From: Gammaproteobacteria bacterium
GTDB lineage: Bacteria > Pseudomonadota > Gammaproteobacteria > Chromatiales > Chromatiaceae
NCBI GenBank assembly: GCA_019136395.1
Contig: JAGVUH010000559.1
Coordinates: 1-7,746, forward strand
Direction of reading: 5' to 3'
DNA length: 7,746 nt
A program made the position numbers and the translations under genes. Numbering within the stretch: position 1 is the stretch's first letter; the number at the start of each line of letters is the position of its first letter. Shown piece after piece: positions 1 to 5,305 of this stretch. The notes under the pieces are model-generated. The model worked only from the letters and a program-made list of their open reading frames with translations. It searched no databases and was not told where the DNA came from.

Positions 1-950
1 TCCTCCCGCCGCTCCCGCAGGGCCGGGAGGTGGATGCGAATGACGTTGAGGCGATGGAACAGGTCCTCACGAAAGCGCCCTTGCTGGACCAGGGCCTCCA
101 GATGCTGGTGGGTGGCAGCAATGATGCGGGTATCCACCTTGACGGGCGCCAGGCCGCCGACCCGGTAGAACTCGCCATCGGCCAGGACGCGCAGCAGCCG
201 GGTCTGGAGATCCGCCGGCATGTCACCGATTTCATCGAGGAACAGGGTACCGCCGTTGGCCTGCTCGAAGCGCCCCTCGCGCCGCGTCTGGGCCCCGGTG
301 AAGGCGCCGCGTTCGTGGCCGAACAGCTCGGACTCCAACAGGTCATGGGGGATGGCCGCCATGTTCAGGGCGATGAAGGGCTTGGTGCTGCGCGGGCTAT
401 GGCGGTGCAGGGCCCGCGCCACCAGTTCCTTCCCGGTACCGGATTCGCCGTTGATCAGCACCGTGATCTGGGAGCGGGCCAGGCGGCCGATGGCCCGGAA
501 GACCTCCTGCATGGCCGGGGCCTCACCGATAATCTCGGCGCCGCGGGGCATAGGTTCCACTGGGGCGGTGGTCTCCCGGGCCTGATGACGACAGGCGCGG
601 CGGACCTGGGCGACGGCCTCGTCGAGATCGAAGGGCTTAGGCAGATACTCGAAGGCGCCACCATGAAAGGCGGATACGGCGCTGTCCAGATCCGAGTGGG
701 CGGTCATGATGATGACGGGCAGGCGCGGATAGCGGGCCGTGATCTGCGCCAGCAGTTCGAGGCCATCAATACCCGGCATGCGGACATCCGAGAGGATGAC
801 GTCGGGCCGGTCCCGCTCCAGGGCCGCCATGACGCCACCACCGTCGACAAAGCAGGTGACATCCATCTCGGCCTTGCGCAAGGCCCGCTCCAGGACCCAG
901 CGAATTGAACGATCGTCGTCGATGACCCAGACCTTGGGTGTCTCAGTCAT
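1..950 (-). CDS. glnG: NtrC (NRI), sigma-54-dependent nitrogen response regulator, 3' end cut by the window
   Basis: This is the response regulator of the NtrB/NtrC pair. When phosphorylated it binds enhancers and uses ATP to open sigma-54 promoters such as that of glnA. The start ATG at 950 gives MTETPKVWVIDDD. The receiver domain (about 1-120) has the acidic pocket Asp11-13, phospho-acceptor Asp55 (in SDVRMPG) and Lys105. The AAA+ domain follows from about residue 139: Walker A GESGTGKE at 168-175, the sigma-54 contact loop GAFTGA at 215-220, Walker B LFLDE ending at Asp239-Glu240, and an arginine finger in GRFRED at Arg294. Numbering matches E. coli NtrC almost residue for residue. Only 316 of about 470 residues are in the window; the end of the AAA+ domain and the Fis-type helix-turn-helix lie beyond the left edge. 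The start overlaps the glnL stop by 8 bp, and a GGAG sits 7 nt upstream (958-961), so translation is probably coupled to glnL. Identification is very secure. Confidence 0.97.
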   Translation of the reverse strand, partial: MTETPKVWVIDDDRSIRWVLERALRKAEMDVTCFVDGGGVMAALERDRPDVILSDVRMPGIDGLELLAQITARYPRLPVIIMTAHSDLDSAVSAFHGGAFEYLPKPFDLDEAVAQVRRACRHQARETTAPVEPMPRGAEIIGEAPAMQEVFRAIGRLARSQITVLINGESGTGKELVARALHRHSPRSTKPFIALNMAAIPHDLLESELFGHERGAFTGAQTRREGRFEQANGGTLFLDEIGDMPADLQTRLLRVLADGEFYRVGGLAPVKVDTRIIAATHQHLEALVQQGRFREDLFHRLNVIRIHLPALRERRE

Positions 951-2025
951 GCGGGATCTCCAAAGGCAGGTAGACAAAAAAGCGGCCCTCCCCCGGGCGG
1001 CTCTCGCACTCGATCAGCCCGCCGTGCTGATTGACCAGTTCCTGGGCAATGGGCAGGCCCAGCCCCGTCCCGCCGGGTTGGCCCGTCACCATCGGAAAAA
1101 AGATGCGTTCCTGAAGCTCCGGCGGCACCCCGGGACCGTTATCCTGGATCTCGACCCGCAGTACCAGGCGGTGGCGTTTCCCGCCCATGGTGAACTGACG
1201 CAACACCCGGGTCCGCAGGACGATATGTCCGCCCTTGCCGGCGGCATTGGCCGCATTCCGCACCAGGTTGAGGAGGGCCTGTAACAGGCGGTCCGGATCG
1301 GCGCGAAACTCGGGGATACTGGGGTCATAGTCCCGCTCGATGACCGTCCCCGTCGGGTGCTCCGCCAGGATCAGCCCGCGCACCCGCTCCAGGAGGAAAT
1401 GAATATTGACCAGACGGGGATTGGGCAGACGGTTGGGGCCCAGCATCCGGTCCATGAGGGTCTGGAGACGGTCGGCCTCTTCGATAATGATCCGGGTGTA
1501 TTCCCGTAGGGCGGGGTCGGGCAGTTCCTGCTCCAGTAACTGGGCGGCGCCCCGCAACCCTCCGAGAGGGTTCTTGATCTCGTGGGCCAGGCCACGGATC
1601 AGGGCCTGGGTGGCCTGGTGCTGGGAAAGCAGGTGTTCCTCGCGGTTAATGCGCAACTGCCGATCGACCTGATGTAACTCGACCAGGAGTTCCACCTCGG
1701 TGCCGAACTGGTGGATGGGTAACACCGTACAGTTGACCCGGATATTGCGGCCATCTGCCAGCACCATGTTGATCTCGCGCTCGGTAAAGGGCTGACGGGT
1801 CCGCGCCGCCTGGCGCAGGCGGCTGTCGACGCTGTCATCGGGACAGACCAGAAGGTCGGCGGCTTGGGCGCCCGTGACGTAGCGGGCACTGACATCGAAG
1901 AGCATCTCGCCCGCCGGATTGATATGAATTAGACGTAGATCCTTGTCAAACAGGAGAACGGCGGTGTTTAGATTGTCGAGAATCTTTTTCTCGTGACTGG
2001 CCTTGCGGATGTTGAGCGTCTTCAT
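943..2025 (-). CDS. glnL: NtrB (NRII), nitrogen sensor histidine kinase/phosphatase
   Basis: This cytoplasmic kinase phosphorylates NtrC under nitrogen limitation and, in the known family, dephosphorylates it when bound by PII. An N-terminal PAS domain (about 15-115, starting ILDNLNTAVLLFD) is followed by the H-box GLAHEIKNPLGGLRGAAQLL with phospho-acceptor His148, then the ATPase domain: N-box LLNLVRNA (Asn257 region), G1 box DNGPG at 295-299, F-box IFFPMVTG and G2 box GGTGLGL at 318-324. No membrane segment or signal peptide is seen, as expected. The start is uncertain. I chose the ATG at 2025 (360 aa) because it leaves about 15 residues before the PAS domain, close to the E. coli protein (349 aa). 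An in-frame ATG at 2064 would add 13 residues (373 aa). Neither has a clear Shine-Dalgarno sequence. The stop lies inside the first codons of glnG. Confidence 0.96.
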   Translation of the reverse strand: MKTLNIRKASHEKKILDNLNTAVLLFDKDLRLIHINPAGEMLFDVSARYVTGAQAADLLVCPDDSVDSRLRQAARTRQPFTEREINMVLADGRNIRVNCTVLPIHQFGTEVELLVELHQVDRQLRINREEHLLSQHQATQALIRGLAHEIKNPLGGLRGAAQLLEQELPDPALREYTRIIIEEADRLQTLMDRMLGPNRLPNPRLVNIHFLLERVRGLILAEHPTGTVIERDYDPSIPEFRADPDRLLQALLNLVRNAANAAGKGGHIVLRTRVLRQFTMGGKRHRLVLRVEIQDNGPGVPPELQERIFFPMVTGQPGGTGLGLPIAQELVNQHGGLIECESRPGEGRFFVYLPLEIPHD

Positions 2026-2234
2026 GAACTGGGCCCGGTCATGGTGTGCCAGAAAAATCCGCATGAGATGGAAAAGCGCAGTCCCGTGTTCCGTGGTTCT
2101 CGCCCAAGCGGGGTCGTGGGCATGACTGGACTGCCAGCAACGGGGCGGGTTAAGCCGTAAAGCCGTTCCCTTACCACCATTGCCCCCTTCCCCCCAAAAG
2201 CCCTATTCGCTGCATCAGCCGTGTAAAGACAGGT

Positions 2235-2259
2235 CCTTGGTGTGAATGATTCACCAAGG
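2235..2259. repeat. Inverted repeat, 8-bp arms, 9-nt loop
   Basis: The arms CCTTGGTG (2235-2242) and CACCAAGG (2252-2259) are perfect complements around a 9-nt loop. An alternative overlapping palindrome, GTGAAT-G-ATTCAC (2242-2254), competes with the stem. It lies just downstream of the glnA terminator hairpin in the direction of transcription. No T-tract follows on either strand, so it is not a classic terminator. It could be an mRNA-stabilising hairpin, part of a tandem terminator or a protein-binding site. The orientation GGTG...CACC is opposite to the NtrC consensus, so I do not call it an NtrC site. Confidence 0.55.
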
Positions 2260-2272
2260 GGCATGGGGTTGG

Positions 2273-2294
2273 AAACGCCCCTTACGGGGCGTTT
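2273..2294 (-). terminator. Probable glnA transcription terminator or attenuator
   Basis: A perfect 9-bp stem, AAACGCCCC against GGGGCGTTT, closes on a 4-nt loop, 57 nt after the glnA stop codon. The stem carries As on its 5' side and Ts on its 3' side, but only three Ts are present and they are within the stem, so termination may be incomplete. This would fit a known arrangement in enteric bacteria, where most transcripts end after glnA and a minority read through into glnLG. The structure is symmetrical, so it could act on either strand, but only glnA ends nearby. Confidence 0.6.
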
Positions 2295-2350
2295 GCGGCG
2301 CCGCCAAGACGGGAAAGCGTCAGAAACTGCTGCCGTCCCCTCGCGGCGGA

Positions 2351-3757
2351 TCAGAGGCTGTAGTAAAGATCAAACTCGATGGGATGGGTCGTCATGCGCA
2401 ACTGGGTCACCTCCTGCATTTTCAGGGCAATATAGGCATCGATCAGATCGTTGCTGAAGACCCCGCCAGCGGTCAGGAACTCCCGGTCCTGATCCAGGCA
2501 ATCCAAGGCCTGATCCAGGGCATGGCAGACGGTGGGGATCGTCTTCTCTTCCTCCGGCGGCAGATCGTAGAGATCCTTGTCCATGGGATCACCCGGGTGG
2601 ATCTTGTTCTGGATACCATCCAGACCGGCCATCATCATGGCGGCGAAGGCCAGATAGGGATTGCCGGTGGCATCCGGGAACCGCACCTCGATGCGGCGAC
2701 CCTTGGGGTTACTGACATGAGGGATGCGGATGGAGGCGGAGCGGTTGCGGGCCGAATAGGCGAGCATGACCGGCGCCTCGAAGCCCGGCACCAGGCGCTT
2801 GTAGGAGTTGGTGGAGGCGTTGGTAAAGGCATTCAGTGCCCGGGCATGCTTGATGATGCCGCCAATGTAGTAAAGGGCGATATCTGACAGACCGCCGTAT
2901 TTGTCGCCGGTGAAGAGGTTCTGGCCCTCCTTCGCCAGGGACATATGGCAATGCATGCCGCTGCCATTGTCACCGACCAGCGGCTTGGGCATGAAGGTAA
3001 CGGTCTTGCCATAAGCGTGGGCAACATTCCAGATCGCGTACTTTTGGATCTGGACCCAGTCGGCGCGTTGCACCAGCGTGCTGAACTTGGTGCCGATCTC
3101 GCACTGTCCGGCCGTCGCCACCTCATGGTGATGGACCTCGACCGGCACCCCCATCTCTTCCAAGGCCAGACACATGGCCGCCCGCAGGTCGTTCAGGGAA
3201 TCAACCGGGGGAACGGGGAAGTAACCGCCCTTGATGCCCGGGCGATGGCCAAAGTTACCATCCTCGTAGGCCCGCTCCGAGTTCCATTCCGCCTCCTGGG
3301 AATCCACTTTGTAGAAACACCCCGCCATGCTGGCGCCCCACCTGACATCGTCGAGAATGAAGAACTCCGGCTCCGGCCCGAAGTAAGCCGAATCCGCGAT
3401 CCCCGTGGACTTGAGGTAGGCCTCGGCGCGCTTACCCAGGGAGCGGGGATCGCGCTCGTAGCCCTGCATGGTGTTGGGCTCGAGAATATCGCAGCGAAGA
3501 ATCAGGGTTTTTTCATCGGCGAAGGGATCCATGACGGCCGTGGCCGCCTCGGGCATGAGCACCATGTCGGATTCCTGGATGCCCTTCCAACCGGCGATGG
3601 AGGAACCGTCGAACATTTTGCCCTCGGTGAAGAAATCGTCATCCACCAGGTTGACGGGCATGGAGACATGCTGCTCCTTGCCGCGGGTATCGGTGAAGCG
3701 CAGGTCAACGAACTTGACCTCGTGGTCCTTGATCATGTTCATAACGTTGGAAGGCAT
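2351..3757 (-). CDS. glnA: Glutamine synthetase, type I (GSI-beta), 468 aa
   Basis: The enzyme makes glutamine from glutamate, ammonia and ATP and is the main entry of ammonia into metabolism; the family forms cytoplasmic dodecamers. The N-terminal beta-grasp domain (about 1-105) contains [13 protein letters not shown], and the catalytic domain shows FGPEPEFF at 126-133 (metal ligands Glu129 and Glu131), [12 protein letters not shown] at 263-274 (with metal ligand His269), and NRSASIRIP at 338-346. The loop DLYDLPPEE carries Tyr397, the residue adenylylated by GlnE in the beta subtype, so activity is likely controlled by covalent modification as well as by transcription. The length is close to E. 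coli GlnA (469 aa). The ATG at 3757 is chosen because GGAGA lies about 7 nt upstream and the product then begins like the family; an in-frame ATG at 3889 would read through the sigma-54 promoter and is rejected. It is first in the cluster with glnL and glnG. Confidence 0.98.
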   Translation of the reverse strand: MPSNVMNMIKDHEVKFVDLRFTDTRGKEQHVSMPVNLVDDDFFTEGKMFDGSSIAGWKGIQESDMVLMPEAATAVMDPFADEKTLILRCDILEPNTMQGYERDPRSLGKRAEAYLKSTGIADSAYFGPEPEFFILDDVRWGASMAGCFYKVDSQEAEWNSERAYEDGNFGHRPGIKGGYFPVPPVDSLNDLRAAMCLALEEMGVPVEVHHHEVATAGQCEIGTKFSTLVQRADWVQIQKYAIWNVAHAYGKTVTFMPKPLVGDNGSGMHCHMSLAKEGQNLFTGDKYGGLSDIALYYIGGIIKHARALNAFTNASTNSYKRLVPGFEAPVMLAYSARNRSASIRIPHVSNPKGRRIEVRFPDATGNPYLAFAAMMMAGLDGIQNKIHPGDPMDKDLYDLPPEEEKTIPTVCHALDQALDCLDQDREFLTAGGVFSNDLIDAYIALKMQEVTQLRMTTHPIEFDLYYSL

Positions 3758-3877
3758 GTGGGGTCTCCGGTCGAGGGGAAGGGAATGAGGGAAGGGGTTA
3801 ACGGGTGCCACGAGAGTCGGCTCGCGGGAGCGATGCCTATCCTGAGCGTGCCGCGTTGGCGGACCTGGGATAATAAT

Positions 3878-3894
3878 TGCAGATCGCATGCCAA
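3878..3894 (-). promoter_or_regulatory. Sigma-54 (RpoN) promoter of glnA
   Basis: On the minus strand the sequence reads TTGGCATGCGATCTGCA. It has the invariant GG (3892-3891) and GC (3880-3879) separated by exactly 10 bp, and differs from the consensus TGGCACG-N4-TTGCA by a T for C in the -24 element and a C for T in the -12 element. The predicted transcription start is near 3867, giving a leader of about 110 nt before the glnA ATG. glnA is a classic NtrC/sigma-54 target, and an NtrC-like palindrome lies upstream, which supports the call. Confidence 0.85.
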
Positions 3895-4006
3895 GGATTA
3901 GGCTGAATCCTTAGGTTGCGGCACGATAGCGCACTTGTTTCACTGCCCACCTGCAAATGAGATAAGCAGACTCAGGCATCTGCCGGGTTGGCCTTGGCAT
4001 TCGGGG

Positions 4007-4063
4007 ACTAGGCCCGCCCTAGTTGCGGGGGCTACCCTAGGGTTGCGTGCCACCTACTAGGGC
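4007..4063. repeat. Cluster of four CTAG-centred inverted repeat elements
   Basis: Four CTAG cores occur within 53 bp: ACTAGG (4007-4012), GCCCTAGT (4016-4023), the palindrome CCCTAGGG (4035-4042) and ACTAGGGC (4056-4063). The second and fourth are perfect 8-bp inverted repeats flanking the third, and the first and second form a closer 6-bp inverted repeat. Centre spacings are 11, 18 and 20 bp. CTAG is uncommon in many proteobacterial genomes. The cluster sits between the NtrC site and the glnA promoter. It may be an operator array or a chance grouping; I know of no regulator that fits. Confidence 0.5.
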
Positions 4064-4077
4064 ATGCCAAGAGTTTA

Positions 4078-4096
4078 GCGCACTAAAATAGTGCGC
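4078..4096. promoter_or_regulatory. NtrC enhancer site upstream of glnA
   Basis: The sequence GCGCACTAAAATAGTGCGC is a perfect palindrome with 8-bp arms and a 3-bp AT centre. Its core, GCAC-N7-GTGC, matches the NtrC consensus (TGCACC-N5-GGTGCA) in spacing and in the GCAC/GTGC half sites. Its centre (4087) lies about 220 bp upstream of the predicted glnA start, within the range for enhancers that act by DNA looping. It is also about 285 bp upstream of glyQ, where no sigma-54 promoter is seen. Confidence 0.8.
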
Positions 4097-4300
4097 GTTA
4101 GCAAATACAGGCCATCTCACACTCGCAAACCGCGCGATCATGAAGCGCCGCCGGTCAGCTACCACCTCAGCCCAAACCAATCCTGCCACCTCCAAGGAAT
4201 CCCTAGGGGACGATTGGCGCCCAAGTAGCCCTTCCTTCCAGGGGACCTCCTTGTAGCGTAGAGAATCCTTGCAACCATGGCCAAGTCGATTGGCTGGCGA

Positions 4301-4330
4301 TGGCGAACAACCTAGCGCAAGGGCTATACT
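4301..4330 (+). promoter_or_regulatory. Probable sigma-70 promoter of glyQS-gmhB
   Basis: A -10 box TATACT lies at 4325-4330 (5 of 6 match to TATAAT). The best -35 candidate is TGGCGA at 4301-4306 with an 18-bp spacer, a weak match (3 of 6). Transcription would begin near 4337, leaving about 35 nt before the TTG start of glyQ. The position fits well with the ribosome binding site that follows, but the -35 box is poor. Confidence 0.5.
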
Positions 4331-4357
4331 TTACCCCCTTTTCAGCTACGGCAATGC

Positions 4358-4365
4358 AGAGGAGA
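4358..4365 (+). promoter_or_regulatory. Strong Shine-Dalgarno sequence that sets the glyQ start
   Basis: AGAGGAGA is a near-ideal Shine-Dalgarno sequence. Its GGAG (4361-4364) ends 7 nt before the TTG at 4372. The in-frame ATG codons at 4300 and 4354 have no comparable site, so this element decides for the TTG start. Confidence 0.8.
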
Positions 4366-4371
4366 CGGTCC

Positions 4372-5295
4372 TTGGCCGGTGCGAATGACGACGTAACGAC
4401 CTTTCAGGGCCTGATCTTCGCCCTGGAGCGGTTTTGGGCGGAACTGGGCTGCGTCATCCTGCAGCCCTATGATATGGAAGTTGGGGCGGGGACTTTTCAT
4501 CCCGCCACCTTCCTCCGCGCCATTGGCCCGGAACCCTGGCGCAGCGCCTATGTCCAGCCCTCGCGGCGACCAACTGACGGCCGCTACGGCGAGAACCCCA
4601 ACCGTCTTCAGCATTATTACCAGTATCAGGTGGTCCTCAAACCATCACCACTCGATATTCAGGACCTCTACCTGCAATCCTTGCGCGCCTTGGGGATCGA
4701 TCCCTTGGTGCATGACATACGCTTCGTGGAGGACAACTGGGAATCCCCCACCCTGGGCGCCTGGGGCCTGGGCTGGGAAGTCTGGCTCAACGGTATGGAG
4801 GTCACCCAGTTCACCTATTTTCAGCAGGTTGGCGGTCTGGATTGCCGGCCCGTTACCGGCGAGATTACCTACGGACTCGAAAGAATCGCCATGTACCTCC
4901 AAGGGGTGGAGTCAGTATTCGACCTGACCTGGACCCGTAGTGCCGGCCGGGAGGTGACCTATGGGGATGTCTTTCACCAGAACGAGGTGGAACAGTCTGC
5001 ATACAACTTCGAGCATGCTGCCGTCGAGGCCCTGTTCCGCCAATTCGACCACTGCGAACAGCAGAGCCAGCACCTGATCAGCCAAGACCTCCCTTTGCCG
5101 GCCTATGAGCAGGTTCTCAAGGCCTCCCACACCTTCAATTTGTTGGATGCCCGCAGCGCCATCTCGGTCACCGAACGACAGCGCTTCATCCTGCGGGTGC
5201 GCGCCCTCGCCCGGGCCGTCGCTCAGGCCTACCATGATCGTCGGGAGGCCCTGGGCTTCCCCATGTTGCCATCGGCCATGCCGACCGCTGACTGA
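4372..5295 (+). CDS. glyQ: Glycyl-tRNA synthetase alpha subunit, 307 aa
   Basis: This is the catalytic subunit of the bacterial alpha2beta2 glycyl-tRNA synthetase, which activates glycine with ATP and charges tRNA-Gly in the cytoplasm. It is a class II-type fold. Visible family blocks are [13 protein letters not shown] near the N-terminus (10-22), [14 protein letters not shown] at 31-44, the motif-2 region [20 protein letters not shown] at 65-84, [20 protein letters not shown] at 129-148, and motif-3-like [14 protein letters not shown] at 165-178. The TTG at 4372 is preferred: it has a strong Shine-Dalgarno 7 nt upstream and gives 9 residues before TFQGLI, close to the 7 in E. coli GlyQ (303 aa). 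The ATG at 4300 would add 24 residues (331 aa) without family likeness, and the probable -10 box lies inside that extension. glyS follows after 10 bp. Confidence 0.97.
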   Translation: MAGANDDVTTFQGLIFALERFWAELGCVILQPYDMEVGAGTFHPATFLRAIGPEPWRSAYVQPSRRPTDGRYGENPNRLQHYYQYQVVLKPSPLDIQDLYLQSLRALGIDPLVHDIRFVEDNWESPTLGAWGLGWEVWLNGMEVTQFTYFQQVGGLDCRPVTGEITYGLERIAMYLQGVESVFDLTWTRSAGREVTYGDVFHQNEVEQSAYNFEHAAVEALFRQFDHCEQQSQHLISQDLPLPAYEQVLKASHTFNLLDARSAISVTERQRFILRVRALARAVAQAYHDRREALGFPMLPSAMPTAD

Positions 5296-5305
5296 GGTAC
5301 AGACA

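Larger units (their letters stand above)
2026..2350. other. glnA-glnL intergenic region
   Basis: This gap of about 325 bp separates the glnA stop from the chosen glnL start, on the minus strand. It holds a 9-bp GC-rich hairpin close after glnA (2273-2294), a second hairpin (2235-2259), and a run of G-tracts on the transcribed (minus) strand around 2168-2203. I looked for a sigma-54 -24/-12 pair and for an NtrC palindrome (GCAC-N7-GTGC) on the minus strand and found none. A TTTACA that could act as a -35 box occurs on the minus strand near 2221-2226, but no good -10 follows it, so I do not call a glnL promoter. No credible coding sequence is present. Confidence 0.6.
3758..4371. other. Divergent glnA-glyQ control region
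   Basis: About 614 bp separate the two divergent start codons. From left to right it holds the glnA leader (about 110 nt, 3758-3867, with the Shine-Dalgarno at its end), a sigma-54 promoter for glnA, a cluster of CTAG-centred repeats, an NtrC-type palindrome, about 200 bp in which I see only a second CCCTAGGG copy (4201-4208), and the glyQ promoter and ribosome binding site. No tRNA cloverleaf, convincing small gene or T-box leader was found. Confidence 0.7.

Noticed and set aside
30..908. 292-codon open frame on the plus strand opposite glnG
   Set aside because: It is fully antisense to the receiver and AAA+ domains of NtrC, resembles no family I know, and is the kind of long empty frame common opposite GC-rich genes.
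3798..3808. TGGCAC on the minus strand at 3808-3803 as a second sigma-54 promoter
   Set aside because: The -24 element is good, but the bases at the -12 position are CC in place of GC, and it lies inside the predicted leader.
3758..3889. 44-residue N-terminal extension of glutamine synthetase from an ATG at 3889
   Set aside because: The extension has no family likeness, its start codon lies inside the sigma-54 promoter, and the ATG at 3757 has a good Shine-Dalgarno and gives the standard length.
2945..3901. 318-codon open frame on the plus strand opposite glnA
   Set aside because: It is antisense to the conserved glnA coding sequence and runs through the sigma-54 promoter; the translation is low-complexity-like and has no recognisable domain.
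4046..4053. GTGGCACG on the minus strand in 4053-4046 as a sigma-54 -24 element
   Set aside because: No GC occurs at the correct spacing for a -12 element.
4097..4371. T-box or other tRNA-sensing leader ahead of glyQ
   Set aside because: T-box leaders on glyQS belong mainly to Firmicutes; I see no specifier stem or T-box bulge, and the predicted transcript leader is only about 35 nt.
5105..5305. 67-residue N-terminal extension of GlyS overlapping glyQ
   Set aside because: The region is the conserved C-terminus of GlyQ in another frame, and the ATG at 5306 has its own Shine-Dalgarno and the standard family N-terminus.
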